Counted from the stretch's first letter, positions 46,497 to 55,360 are shown. The stretch is DNA of 64,000 bases from Flavobacterium sp. N502536 (GCF_025947345.1 NZ_CP110011.1:2728001-2792000), one strand, 5' to 3'. Translations and numbers: made by a program. The notes: generated by a model from the letters alone, not told the origin.

Positions 46497-46622
46497 CTTA
46501 GTAGTTCGCCGCGGCGAAGACTCGAACCTGTGTCCGCGGCGGCGGATATGAGTCCATCTGTTTTCGTTTTGAAATAAAAAAAACACCAGCTTTTTCAAGT
46601 GGTGTTTTATCTAGTAGCGGGA
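46497..46622 (-). repeat. Direct repeat copy A: decayed initiator-tRNA plus hairpin plus tRNA 3' tip
   Basis: It matches 52863-52990 over about 126 bp. In order: CTTAGTAGTTCGCCGCGGCG, a tRNA-like remnant (T-arm ACTCGAACCTG, anticodon region GGATATGAGTCC), a hairpin AACACC...GGTGTT, and AGTAGCGGGA, the 3' acceptor end of the initiator tRNA. Here the tRNA body is missing after that tip. Confidence 0.82.
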
Positions 46623-46813
46623 AGCATTCAAATATCTAACGAGTTTTTTGAAGATGATTATAGGATTATTTGATTTACGATGAAAAAAAATATAATACTT
46701 ATAATATATATCTTAATTTGGGTAAATTTGTGTGGTTTTGTCACATATATAAAATAGATTAGGGATAATTCACTGAAAATTGGGAGAATTTAAGTTAATT
46801 AAAATAAAAATTC

Positions 46814-47140
46814 ATGAATAAAAAACAGTGGGAAAATTTATACAACATTCTAAGTCGAACCCATTCGGATTTCTTGTCTGCTTATCTAGCATATAGAAAT
46901 GGAAAAAACAAAAAAAATCGTGACAATGCCGAAAGACAAGTTGATAATGTAATAAGTCTTGCGAGTTATCATATTAGAGCAAATTGGGAAGTTTTTGAAC
47001 TTTTAACTGGAGGAGAAAACAGTACTGGGTTTGGAAGAGCAATTATTTACGATGAGTTTTTACTACCAAGATACTTTGGTGATGACATGCGAGAATTGTT
47101 AAATGCAATGCAAATGAAAATTGAAAGCTTCGAGGAGTAA
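46814..47140 (+). CDS. Hypothetical protein, 108 residues, cassette-like
   Basis: A small soluble, mostly helical protein (NLYNILSRTHSDFLSAYLAY, RDNAERQVDNVISLASYHI, DDMRELLNAMQMKIESF). I do not recognise the family. It lies between direct repeat copy A and the first of two ~140-bp palindromic repeats; the repeat begins 12 bp after its stop, so gene and repeat form a unit like a gene cassette. Confidence 0.55.
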   Translation: MNKKQWENLYNILSRTHSDFLSAYLAYRNGKNKKNRDNAERQVDNVISLASYHIRANWEVFELLTGGENSTGFGRAIIYDEFLLPRYFGDDMRELLNAMQMKIESFEE

Positions 47141-47152
47141 ACGGACTACTAT

Positions 47153-47296
47153 TAACAGCCTACTACAATGAATTTGGGTAATTGGCTTAAAGAAAAGTTG
47201 GTTTTGTAATTGGAATAATTTGGCAATTGCGAAAATAGGACTTAATTTAGTTCAAAACCCGCTGTAATACCAGAACGTTGACGGTAATTTTGCCAC
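47153..47296 (+). repeat. Cassette-type palindromic repeat, copy 1
   Basis: Starts TAACAGCCTACTACAATGAA and ends CAGAACGTTGACGGTAATTT. It aligns along its whole length with 47966-48104 at roughly 80% identity; the core AAGTTGGTTTTGTAATTGG is shared. Its ends are imperfectly complementary (CTACTACA near the left, TGTAATAC near the right), so a single strand can fold back. Bounded by TAAC and CGTT, as in attC sites. Confidence 0.75.
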
Positions 47297-47321
47297 GAAA
47301 GAAACTTAACAATTAATAGAA

Positions 47322-47951
47322 ATGATAGATTGGTATAGACGAAAAACTTGGACGAAAATTGACGAAGAAGAATTCTTTGCAAAACTGGGACGAGCAAGAA
47401 AAGATGGACGAGCTCAATATTTAAAAATACAAGCCATTGAATTAGTTTACACCAACGACAAAAAACTATTGGCCATTGCTGAAACTTTGCTCAATAAAAT
47501 GCTGGCGGAATATCCAAACGACAATTTTAATAAAGGTTCTGCTTTGCACGCTCTTGGCAATATTTACCAACAACTCAATGACTATAAAATTGCAATTGAC
47601 TACTATAAGCAAGCACTTGATTTTGAACAAATTTATCCCAATGTTAAAACACAAGCATACTTAGATTATTCAGAGCTGATTATCAAAACCAACAACATAG
47701 AAAAATTTGATGATGTTGAAAACATATTACTTGAACGATATTCAGGACTTTTGTTTCCGATAGTGAAATATAAAGTGAATTCTATTTTATCAATAGTAAA
47801 TAAACATAACAATAGACAAGATAAAGCGAAGCATTATGCAGAGCTAGCAGAACAAAATGCAAACGCTGAAATTTCAGGACTGAGATACCATAAAACACTT
47901 GGTGTGGTAACTGAAAGAGTAGATTGGCTAGACCAAAATTCTAGAAAGTAA
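47322..47951 (+). CDS. TPR-containing protein, cassette-like
   Basis: A 209-residue soluble protein. The N-terminus IDWYRRKTWTKIDEEEFFAKL with KDGRAQYLKIQAIEL matches a group of small Bacteroidota TPR proteins I recall. TPR units lie at about 45-80 and 82-115 (GSALHALGNIYQQLNDYKIAI is a clear repeat). Protein-protein interaction is the expected role; no enzyme motif is visible. It is flanked on both sides by copies of the ~140-bp palindromic repeat, the second gene-plus-repeat unit. Confidence 0.75.
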   Translation: MIDWYRRKTWTKIDEEEFFAKLGRARKDGRAQYLKIQAIELVYTNDKKLLAIAETLLNKMLAEYPNDNFNKGSALHALGNIYQQLNDYKIAIDYYKQALDFEQIYPNVKTQAYLDYSELIIKTNNIEKFDDVENILLERYSGLLFPIVKYKVNSILSIVNKHNNRQDKAKHYAELAEQNANAEISGLRYHKTLGVVTERVDWLDQNSRK

Positions 47952-47965
47952 ATAAAAACTACCGC

Positions 47966-48104
47966 TAACAGGTGCTACAACGGATTTGGGCAATTGGCTT
48001 AATGGCAAGTTGGTTTTGTAATTGGGATGATTTGGCAAATCCAAGAATAGAGCTTAACTTAGGTCTAAACTTGCTGTAGTGCCAGAGCGTTACCTGCTAT
48101 TTTT
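47966..48104 (+). repeat. Cassette-type palindromic repeat, copy 2
   Basis: Starts TAACAGGTGCTACAACGGAT 14 bp after the TPR gene stop and ends GAGCGTTACCTGCTATTTT. GCTACAAC near the left end pairs with GCTGTAGTG-type sequence near the right end. Same orientation as copy 1. Confidence 0.75.
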
Positions 48105-48105
48105 T

Positions 48106-48642
48106 CAGAATCAAGAATGTAACCTGGTTCTCCGAAGTGTTTACATGAAAAGCTTCGGCAATGTTTACTGCTTCCCGAAGAAGTTTTTAGAAAGCAGTGA
48201 ATGTCTCCCAACTTCGCACTCCCTTTTTGCCTTGATTGCTTATTTCAGGGTGAGAGATATAAAACAAAAAGCAGCACTTAAAAATATTAAAGTGCTGCTT
48301 TTTTATTTTTAAGTTTCGATTGAAAATTGATTTATTAGAGGGTTTTGTTTGAAAGAGATTTGAAAAGAAAGAATCCCAAAAGATATTATTTTGTCAGAAT
48401 CTTTTTGGAATTCGTCTTTGAATAAAGTAAAATCGGTACTTTAGCAAACTGTTAATATGGTTTGTTTTTGGTTAAAATTTTGACAATCATTTATTTAAAT
48501 GTAGTTTGTTGCCTTTTTTGTTATAAAAAAAATACTTTTTATTCTATTAGAGTTGTATTGTGTATTTTTTTTAAGGGATAGGCTTATTAATTTGAATCAG
48601 AGTATAAAACGACTAATGAAATTAATTAAAAACCGATAATTT
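48106..48642. other. Spacer with terminator before the T9SS protein
   Basis: A strong hairpin terminator at 48267-48308. The open stretch 48079-48312 has no family features and runs through the terminator, so I do not call it. The last 300 bp is AT-rich with a likely promoter for the gene at 48643. Confidence 0.5.
48267..48308 (+). terminator. Intrinsic terminator
   Basis: Stem AAAAGCAGCACTT / AAGTGCTGCTTTT, loop AAAAATATTA, then T-rich tail. Confidence 0.9.
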
Positions 48643-51600
48643 ATGAAGAAACTTTACTTATTATTAGCCTTGTTGCTATTTGCAATGCAGCACCTGTCTG
48701 CTCAAATTGTAGAAACATTCGAAAATCAGACCAATGAGGCGACTAGTTTTACAAGTGCAGGCAAAACATTTGACTTAAGCAGTAGCTATCGTGTTTTTAA
48801 GGTGGTTCAATTTGACAATTTGGGAAATAATAATTCAAATAAGTTTATTCACGTAGAAGACGCTATCTCTACCGAATCTTTCGGACAAAGCGGCACTATT
48901 TCTGCTTCCAAAACCGATTTTAAAGTAAATAGCTTGTGGATATATGTAACCGGTGTTCATACTTTTTATCCTGGTGCTACTAGTGATGGTTTATCAGGGG
49001 CGATCACATTTGTTGGAAAATTTAAAGGAGTTACAAAGTTTACTGTGACAAAGAATACGACTGGGGGTAATATCGGAGATGCTTCACCTCATAAAGGTTT
49101 TTTTCTAGTCGATTTTGATACCGAAGGAGGCGTGGATAATAGTATTTTTATTATAGATACGCTTGAAATTAAATTAAGTAACAATTATGATTACTTTTCT
49201 ATAGATGATTTTAATTTTGCAAATGGTATAGAGGCACCTACTGTAATTACAACAACAGCTAAAAATACTGGATCGCTTAAAGCTGATATGGGAGGGGATG
49301 TAACGGCTGATGGTGGTGATGCAAATATTGAAAGAGGAATCGTGTGGTCAACATCAGTAGTAAATCCGACCATTTCGGATACTAAATTCCCAATAGGTAC
49401 CGGTACTGGAGTTTTTAGTGATGTAGTTTCCGGATTTCCACCCTTAAGTCTCATTTATTACAGGGCATATGCAAAAAACAGTGGAGGAATTAATTATGGG
49501 GCTGTTTACTCCTTTACTACAACAGCGACCTTTGGGGTTTCTGCAGCTACATCAACTAATGTTTCTTGTGCCGGCAGAGCTAATGGTTCCTCTTCGGTAA
49601 GTGTATCCGGAGGCAGGACACCCTATTCTTATCTGTGGACGCCATTGGGTGGAAATGAATCTTCGGCTACCGGGTTGATGCCCGGCAATTACAAAGTAGT
49701 GGTTACTGATGCTGAAGGGACGCAAATAGTACAAAACTTTGTAATAAGTGAACCGACGGGACTCGATTTAGGAAAAGGAATACAGAAAAATGTGTTTTGT
49801 TTTGGAGATGCTGATGGTGAAGCCGGAGTTAGTGTGACTGGAGGTACTCCGCCGTACAGTTATTCTTGGTTGCCGTCTGGAGGAAATGAGGCCACTGCTA
49901 CTGGTTTAACAGCAGGAACTTATACTGTAACGGTAACCGATAGCCATTTTTGTCAAGCGACTAAAATATTTAATATATTACAGCCGATAGCCGGTATGAC
50001 AGCTTCGATTGAAAGTAAGCCAGCTACTGCTTGTGGTACAGAATCTGATGGATGGGTTACCGTAAAAGTTGCTAACGGGACACCTCCTTATACTTATTTA
50101 TGGGAGACATCAGGAGGAGTCACTGCTACAGAAACGGGTTTAAGCCCTGGAACATATAGTGTGATTATAACCGATTTAAACGGATGCACTTTGAAAGAAA
50201 CAGCAGTTATATTATTGAGTTCGGATACAACAGCTCCTATACCTAATGTAGCGGATCTCCCAACAATCACAAGTTATTGTGCTATTCAGTCTTCGGAGAT
50301 TATAATTCCGACGGCAACAGACAACTGCGCTGGAAATATTAACGCGACAACTACCAGTTTGTTAAACTACAACGCTGTTGGCAGTTATATCATTACATGG
50401 ATTTATAATGATGGTAATGGAAATAGTGCGACACAAAATCAAACGGTTAATGTTGTTGCTTCTCCTCTGGATTTGGTAATGTTTAATGATGCTACTTATA
50501 CTTTTGATGGAGGTTTTCATGCTAATCAGGTGGTTGGACTTCCTGATGGGGCTAAAGTAGTTTATTCAATTTCACCGGAAACAGGGAGTCTTAATAGTGC
50601 CAAAAATGTGGGAATATATACTATTACCGCTGTGGTATCCCCGACGGCAGGAACTAATTGTTCTCCAATTATGCTAACAGCGAAACTTATTATTGATAAG
50701 GCAAAAGCTTTGCAACGAATTACTTTTGACAGTTTACCGGTTAAAAGTCTTGGAGCAAATAATAACTTCACTTTAGAGGCTGTTTCGGACTCTGGTTTAC
50801 CAATTCGCTATTCTTTTGTCTATACATCTTCTCAGCCACCAGCAAATGTTTCAGCATCAGGTTTAGTAAGCATGCTCAGGTCGGGTCAGGTAGTAATAAC
50901 AGCACATCAGGATGGTGATAGTGATTATTTACCTGCTGCAGCCGTTTCTCAAACTCTGTTAATACAAAACAATAACGCAGATATTGCAAAACTCGCGATT
51001 GGTAATTTGGTTTACAATAATCCTTCACAAAAGAACACTTATTTTACAGAATGTGAAGCAGAAAATAGCCTTACTGTTTCTGTGGTAAATGAATCAAACG
51101 CAACTATTAGCCCTTCGTCAAGTTTTACTATTCAGTTGTCAAGACCAGGAATTTATAATCAGGATATCAAGGTAGTCTCAGAAGATGGAACTGTTGTTAA
51201 AATATATACTCTTGAAGTGTTAAAGACTTTTGATTTTTTTGATATTGTCCGTCAGAAATTTAATAGTACCCTTCTGGTAAATAATAACCCTCAAACAAAT
51301 GGAGGATATGAGTTTGTGGCCTACGAATGGTTTAAAAATGGTAAGTCTGTAGGGACAGATCAATATTATTTGGCGGGGGAGAGTGTAAATAGTACATCTG
51401 ATACAATTGCTGATTATATGGTGAAAATGACAACTAAAGAAGGGAAAGTGTTGCAGACTTGTACAGCTAAGATTGTATTGCAGAATTCAGCTGGTGCGCG
51501 AGTTTATCCAAATCCGGCTGAAGCCGGAAAGATGGTAACGGTTGAAGTTGACTATCCTGTAGAGGAGCTGGAGAATATGCAGATAAGTTTATACACAGTA

Positions 51601-51744
51601 TCTGGTCAATTGGTCAAAACAATAAAATCATCAACAGTAAAAACTGAAATTCAATTACCTTCTGCTACAGAGAGTAATATGTATCTTGTGCTTATTGAAA
51701 CTGCTAATACCAAAAAAACACTGAAAGTAATTGTAAATAAATAA
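48643..51744 (+). CDS. T9SS-secreted SprB-repeat protein
   Basis: A 1033-residue secreted protein. Signal peptide ends LSAQ. Residues ~20-190 form a beta-sandwich like jelly-roll adhesin modules; then a fibronectin-like stretch. Three SprB-type repeats follow (about 300-525; e.g. GGTPPYSYSWLPSGGNEATA then GLTAGTYTVTVTD). An HYR-like domain (TATDNCAGNINATT), an MBG-type domain and a Big-like domain (VSASGLVSMLRSGQVVITAH) come next. The C-terminus (VYPNPAEAGKMVTVEV ... YLVLIETANTKKTLKVIV) is a type A T9SS sorting domain. Likely a surface adhesin. A possible partner barrel gene lies 50 bp downstream. Confidence 0.92.
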   Translation: MKKLYLLLALLLFAMQHLSAQIVETFENQTNEATSFTSAGKTFDLSSSYRVFKVVQFDNLGNNNSNKFIHVEDAISTESFGQSGTISASKTDFKVNSLWIYVTGVHTFYPGATSDGLSGAITFVGKFKGVTKFTVTKNTTGGNIGDASPHKGFFLVDFDTEGGVDNSIFIIDTLEIKLSNNYDYFSIDDFNFANGIEAPTVITTTAKNTGSLKADMGGDVTADGGDANIERGIVWSTSVVNPTISDTKFPIGTGTGVFSDVVSGFPPLSLIYYRAYAKNSGGINYGAVYSFTTTATFGVSAATSTNVSCAGRANGSSSVSVSGGRTPYSYLWTPLGGNESSATGLMPGNYKVVVTDAEGTQIVQNFVISEPTGLDLGKGIQKNVFCFGDADGEAGVSVTGGTPPYSYSWLPSGGNEATATGLTAGTYTVTVTDSHFCQATKIFNILQPIAGMTASIESKPATACGTESDGWVTVKVANGTPPYTYLWETSGGVTATETGLSPGTYSVIITDLNGCTLKETAVILLSSDTTAPIPNVADLPTITSYCAIQSSEIIIPTATDNCAGNINATTTSLLNYNAVGSYIITWIYNDGNGNSATQNQTVNVVASPLDLVMFNDATYTFDGGFHANQVVGLPDGAKVVYSISPETGSLNSAKNVGIYTITAVVSPTAGTNCSPIMLTAKLIIDKAKALQRITFDSLPVKSLGANNNFTLEAVSDSGLPIRYSFVYTSSQPPANVSASGLVSMLRSGQVVITAHQDGDSDYLPAAAVSQTLLIQNNNADIAKLAIGNLVYNNPSQKNTYFTECEAENSLTVSVVNESNATISPSSSFTIQLSRPGIYNQDIKVVSEDGTVVKIYTLEVLKTFDFFDIVRQKFNSTLLVNNNPQTNGGYEFVAYEWFKNGKSVGTDQYYLAGESVNSTSDTIADYMVKMTTKEGKVLQTCTAKIVLQNSAGARVYPNPAEAGKMVTVEVDYPVEELENMQISLYTVSGQLVKTIKSSTVKTEIQLPSATESNMYLVLIETANTKKTLKVIVNK

Positions 51745-51794
51745 AATCTGCCAGTGTTTCTTCAAAGATTACACTGGCATAAAATAATCTTAAG

Positions 51795-52646
51795 ATGAAA
51801 AAGTGTATAATAAACTATATAACTTTAATAGCAGTGATTATACTAGTTTTAGGTGCTGTCCTAAGAAGCTATGGTCAGGATAAAAAACAGGAGTTTTCAA
51901 TTTCTGTTGGTTGTCCATCATCTTTTCTGAGTTATCAGGCTGCAGGTGAAGTGGTAGAAGGAAACGGATTTAGTGCCAGTCTGCGATATGCTTACTATTT
52001 GAGTGAAACTTTAAGTGTCGGGATAGGTGCGGAATATCAAACTTACAATTCAGATTTTAAATCTCCATTTCTTTCAGGACAGTATACAACTACTGACTAT
52101 GAAAAAGAGTCTTTTCAATTCAGATACAGGGCAACAAATATTAGAGAAGAGCAAAAGTTAAGGTATGTAAATATTCCAATACAAATTCAATTTGAGACTC
52201 CCGGAACGACCCAATTGTATCTGGCGGCTGGAGCAAAAATAGGCTTCGAGATCAATGGGAGCTATCAGTCGACTATACAAAATCTGAGAACAAGTGGTTA
52301 TTATCCGCAATACAATGTTGAATTGTTTGAGCCTGCCTTTGCCGGATTTGCTAGTACCAATAATGTGGAAACGAGAAAACAGGATCTTAAAACTGAAGTT
52401 TCCTATTCTGCTACTTTTGAAACCGGAGTTAAACAAAAAATGGGCAAAAAAAGTGCCATCTATATAGGTGCCTATCTGGATTATGGATTGAAAAATATTT
52501 TTGATAAAAACACGGGGAGCTATCTGGTACAATACAATGCAGAGCTACCTGTTCAATCAAAGCATAATTCTATATTAGATTCTCCATTTGCTAATGACGT
52601 GAGATTAGTTTCTCTTGGGCTTAAACTACGATTTGCAATTCGTTAG
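51795..52646 (+). CDS. Outer-membrane beta-barrel protein
   Basis: A 283-residue protein. A signal peptide ends RSYGQ, followed by alternating amphipathic strands (FSASLRYAYYLSETLSVGIG, RYVNIPIQIQFETPG, AIYIGAYLDYGLKNIF) and a terminal strand LVSLGLKLRFAIR with aromatic near the end. This is the PorT/OmpW-like outer-membrane barrel fold. It follows the SprB-repeat protein closely and may be co-transcribed; in T9SS settings such barrels sometimes anchor or assist surface proteins, which is inference here. Confidence 0.75.
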   Translation: MKKCIINYITLIAVIILVLGAVLRSYGQDKKQEFSISVGCPSSFLSYQAAGEVVEGNGFSASLRYAYYLSETLSVGIGAEYQTYNSDFKSPFLSGQYTTTDYEKESFQFRYRATNIREEQKLRYVNIPIQIQFETPGTTQLYLAAGAKIGFEINGSYQSTIQNLRTSGYYPQYNVELFEPAFAGFASTNNVETRKQDLKTEVSYSATFETGVKQKMGKKSAIYIGAYLDYGLKNIFDKNTGSYLVQYNAELPVQSKHNSILDSPFANDVRLVSLGLKLRFAIR

Positions 52647-52862
52647 CGGTTGAATATTGTATGGGTAGTTGCTAAAAGATGTTAAAAGTAGAGGCTGACC
52701 CGCTTCGCGAAGAGTTTCCCATGAAAAGTTGCGCAAATGTCTCTGACTTTGCGTAATTTTTTTTATATAATTTTAAATACGAAACATCTCAAAGTCTCGT
52801 GACTTTTTTCGTTCCTATCTTAAATAAAAAAAAACACCACTTGTTATAAGGGGTGTTTTTTA
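52647..52862. other. Spacer with two hairpins
   Basis: TTGCGCAAATGTCTC / GACTTTGCGTAA (about 52730-52760, T-run) terminates the barrel gene. A second hairpin AAACACC / GGGTGTTTTTT (about 52829-52862) directly precedes repeat copy B and resembles the hairpin inside that repeat. Confidence 0.6.
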
Positions 52863-52990
52863 CTTAGTAGTTCGCCGCGGCGAAGACTCGAACCTTTGTC
52901 CGCCGCGGCGGATATGAGTCCGCCAGTTTTCGTTTTGAAATAAAAAAAAAACACCAGCTTTTTCAAGTGGTGTTTTCTTAGTAGCGGGAA
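52863..52990 (-). repeat. Direct repeat copy B: decayed initiator-tRNA plus hairpin, joined to intact tRNA
   Basis: Counterpart of 46497-46622. The remnant ACTCGAACCTTTGTCC ... GGATATGAGTCC aligns with the T-arm and anticodon arm of the neighbouring initiator tRNA, interrupted by GCCGCGGC palindromes. The hairpin AAAACACCACTT / AAGCTGGTGTTTT on the minus strand probably terminates the tRNA transcript. Confidence 0.82.
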
Positions 52991-53054
52991 CAGGACTCGA
53001 ACCTGTGACCTTCGGGTTATGAGCCCGACGAGCTGCCTACTGCTCTATCCCGCG
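52982..53054 (-). tRNA. Initiator tRNA-Met (CAT)
   Basis: 73 nt on the minus strand: acceptor CGCGGGA / TCCCGCT with a C1 x U72 mismatch and A73; D stem GAGC/GCTC; anticodon stem TCGGG / CCCGA around CTCATAA (anticodon CAT) with three G:C pairs; T arm ACAGG-TTCGAGT-CCTGT. The C1 mismatch and three G:C pairs are hallmarks of initiator tRNA. CCA is not encoded. Confidence 0.95.
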
Positions 53055-53181
53055 ATGTTTCGGGTGCAAAGATACACAGTAAATACGGTTATACAAAGGA
53101 ATTTCGGAATTATTTTTAAATATGTGGCTTTTAATTTTAAGTTACTGGTTTTTAGTTATTTGTGTTTTGTGTTGAAGCGGC

Positions 53182-53706
53182 TTAGATGTTGTACTTCAGT
53201 AATTCGGCGTATGGATCGCCTTTTAAGCCTAATAAAAAAGCAAAAGCGGGCTCGGTTTTGTAGCCGTTTTGTTTGAGTTTGATGATCTCTAATCGGAAAT
53301 TTTCGCCTTTTGATTGCAAAATTTGATATTCTATGACCATGTGTCGATACGCATTCTGCTCTATGGTTGGAATGTTTTGCCCAAAGATCTCAATTTCAAA
53401 AGCGCCTATTTTAAAATTCACAATAATAGATTCTTTGCGATCGATTATCGCTTCCCGGATGGTATAATTGTCTTTACTTCCGAAGGCGGCGTTGAGTTTT
53501 TCGATAAATTCAGTTTTGTTTTTCCAGTAACAGATAATATCCAGATCACTGTTTTCAATATCGATAGCAATTGGGATCGTGCCTGCCAAAATTGGATCAA
53601 ACGCAACAAGATCATCCAAAATCTTATGTTGAGTCAGGATTTTGTGGGCCTCAATTTGTTTGTGATTTCCGTTTTTTAGATAGTCGATAGTGGTAAAATC
53701 AATCAT
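53182..53706 (-). CDS. DUF4269 nucleotidyltransferase-like protein
   Basis: A 174-residue soluble protein. GTIPIAIDIENSDLDIICYW is the GS-x-D-x-D-like nucleotidyltransferase core in the form seen in DUF4269, followed by IVNFKIGAFEIEIFGQ (third acidic strand) and helical C-terminal part ending KGDPYAELLKYN. Function unknown. The ATG at 53706 is preferred: a longer frame to 53955 lies inside the GT39 gene. It overlaps that gene's end by 8 bp, so translation is coupled. Confidence 0.85.
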   Translation of the reverse strand: MIDFTTIDYLKNGNHKQIEAHKILTQHKILDDLVAFDPILAGTIPIAIDIENSDLDIICYWKNKTEFIEKLNAAFGSKDNYTIREAIIDRKESIIVNFKIGAFEIEIFGQNIPTIEQNAYRHMVIEYQILQSKGENFRLEIIKLKQNGYKTEPAFAFLLGLKGDPYAELLKYNI

Positions 53707-55228
53707 TACTATAATCCGTTTCTTCTTTAATTTCAGCTTTGAGTCTTTTGTTGATGTCGATTTTGGCATTTGTGAAAACAAAAATAGTGGCTCCGGACTC
53801 TCTTGCATATTTATTAGTGATTTCGCCTGCAATACGGGAAGACTCAAAGAAAGGACTGGTTTCCTTAAGTTCATCCGTTCTTTCCCAAGAGTTTTTAATT
53901 CGGATGACGTTTTTGTAGGGCACATCAAGAACAAACCAATTGAGGTAATCGGCATTAAAAGACACCGCTTTGATTCCTTTTTTAGAGTAATAGTTTATGG
54001 CTCCGGCCTGTCCGTAATTATCGCAAAGTACCAGAGTTGTTTCGGGATTTGGAATTAACGCATAAACAGAGTCTGTTTTGCGGGCGAGTTCTTTCCAACC
54101 CAACATATCGGCAAAATCCTGTGGCAGCGCATGCTCTTTTCCATCTTCCCATTTCAACATTCCCATTTTTCGATATTTCTCCGGATTTTTTATGATATAC
54201 TCCGGACTTTTATTTGGGAAAGCGAAGTCGTACATGGGGATAAAAAGTAATAATGGGATGATGATGAAAACGGGTTTCAGATAACGTTTCCAGCCTGTTT
54301 GCAGTGCCTGAGAAAGAAAAACAGCTCCAAAAGCGATATATACAGGATACAGACCAATGGCATAGTAAGCTTTGGCTTTGAAATACAGAAAAACAATCAG
54401 TGTAAAAATGATCGAAGCAAAAAAGAATCTGTATTTTTCGAAAGGTTTGTAGAAAAGCAAGGCATACAAAGCAGCAAGAAGTACAAAGAAAGAACCGATA
54501 AAAAATAACAATTGCTTTTTCAAAAATTCCATTCGATCCACATTAACAAGCTGTGTTTCGGCCAGTTCCTTCATATGATGCACAATAGGGAAGTGGTTGT
54601 TGTATTGCCATAAAAGATTAGGTAAAATCAGTACAAGTCCTAAAATCAGTGCCCAATAGAGTTTTTTCTCTGCGAATATTTTTCTTTGATTGGAGAGTAA
54701 AAGAGCAGGTAAGAGGCCAATAAGGAGAAACAGTATGTTGTATTTATTCAGAAAACCGAAGGCAAAAACGACAGCGCCAATGTAAAACCATTTTTTGTTT
54801 TCGGTCGTAATGTATTGAATGATCACATAATAAAAAGAAGTCCAGCATAAGATGTCTAGCGAATTGGGCTGGTACAGGATATTGATTCGCAATAACGATG
54901 AAAACAAAACGCAGGTTGCACCTAAAATCAGGGCGTATACATTTCCTTTCAAAGTTTCAATAGTTTTCCAGACCACCACAAGTGTCAAAGCGCCAAAAAG
55001 CGCCGGGAAAAACTTGACCCAGAAAACGGAATTTCCAAGTAAAAGAATCAGATAAGAAATCCATGAAGTCACCGGAGGAACGGATAAATAGCCCCATGCC
55101 AAATGATGTGCCTGATCAAGATGCAGGTATTCGTCGCGTTGCAAATCATATTCAGGACTTATTAAGAGATATTGCAGTATAAATTTTAAGGCGATAAACC
55201 CGAGTAAAATGGCAGTTTTTTTGGTCAT
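53699..55228 (-). CDS. GT39-family (PMT/ArnT-like) glycosyltransferase
   Basis: A 509-residue integral membrane protein with 10-12 helices. The first periplasmic loop has the DLQRDEYLHLDQAHHLAWGY motif, with the Asp/Glu pair of GT39-type lipid-sugar:acceptor transferases; VPPVTSWISYLILLLG and LLRINILYQPNSLDILCWT follow. The C-terminal ~140 residues form a soluble periplasmic domain. It moves a sugar from a polyprenyl carrier onto a protein or lipid; the acceptor is unknown. It runs into the DUF4269 gene. Confidence 0.85.
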   Translation of the reverse strand: MTKKTAILLGFIALKFILQYLLISPEYDLQRDEYLHLDQAHHLAWGYLSVPPVTSWISYLILLLGNSVFWVKFFPALFGALTLVVVWKTIETLKGNVYALILGATCVLFSSLLRINILYQPNSLDILCWTSFYYVIIQYITTENKKWFYIGAVVFAFGFLNKYNILFLLIGLLPALLLSNQRKIFAEKKLYWALILGLVLILPNLLWQYNNHFPIVHHMKELAETQLVNVDRMEFLKKQLLFFIGSFFVLLAALYALLFYKPFEKYRFFFASIIFTLIVFLYFKAKAYYAIGLYPVYIAFGAVFLSQALQTGWKRYLKPVFIIIPLLLFIPMYDFAFPNKSPEYIIKNPEKYRKMGMLKWEDGKEHALPQDFADMLGWKELARKTDSVYALIPNPETTLVLCDNYGQAGAINYYSKKGIKAVSFNADYLNWFVLDVPYKNVIRIKNSWERTDELKETSPFFESSRIAGEITNKYARESGATIFVFTNAKIDINKRLKAEIKEETDYSND

Positions 55229-55360
55229 GGTAGTTTTTGGTTTTTTAAGCGGTAATTTTCTGGTCGGATATTTTTTGTAATCGTTTAAATTTAAAGCTAA
55301 TATAAGTTTATTTTAGATGGAGGACAAAGGGTGATTTTTGAAATTTGGCGTAAATGCAAA

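Larger units (their letters stand above)
46406..46813. other. Spacer: terminator, tRNA-remnant repeat, AT-rich leader
   Basis: It carries an AAGCTTCAG-type terminator (46469-46496), repeat copy A (46497-46622, separate entry), then about 190 bp of AT-rich sequence leading to the gene at 46814. No further ORF. Confidence 0.6.

Noticed and set aside
47153..48104. Possible CRISPR or tandem repeat array
   Set aside because: Only two long (~140 bp) copies separated by a 670-bp gene; no short regular repeats or spacers.
48079..48312. 77-residue plus-strand ORF
   Set aside because: It starts inside the cassette-type repeat and runs through a strong terminator hairpin; no family features.
53707..53955. 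Longer start for the DUF4269 gene
   Set aside because: The extension lies within the GT39 coding region, is Ser/Lys-rich and has no family match; the ATG at 53706 fits the family start.
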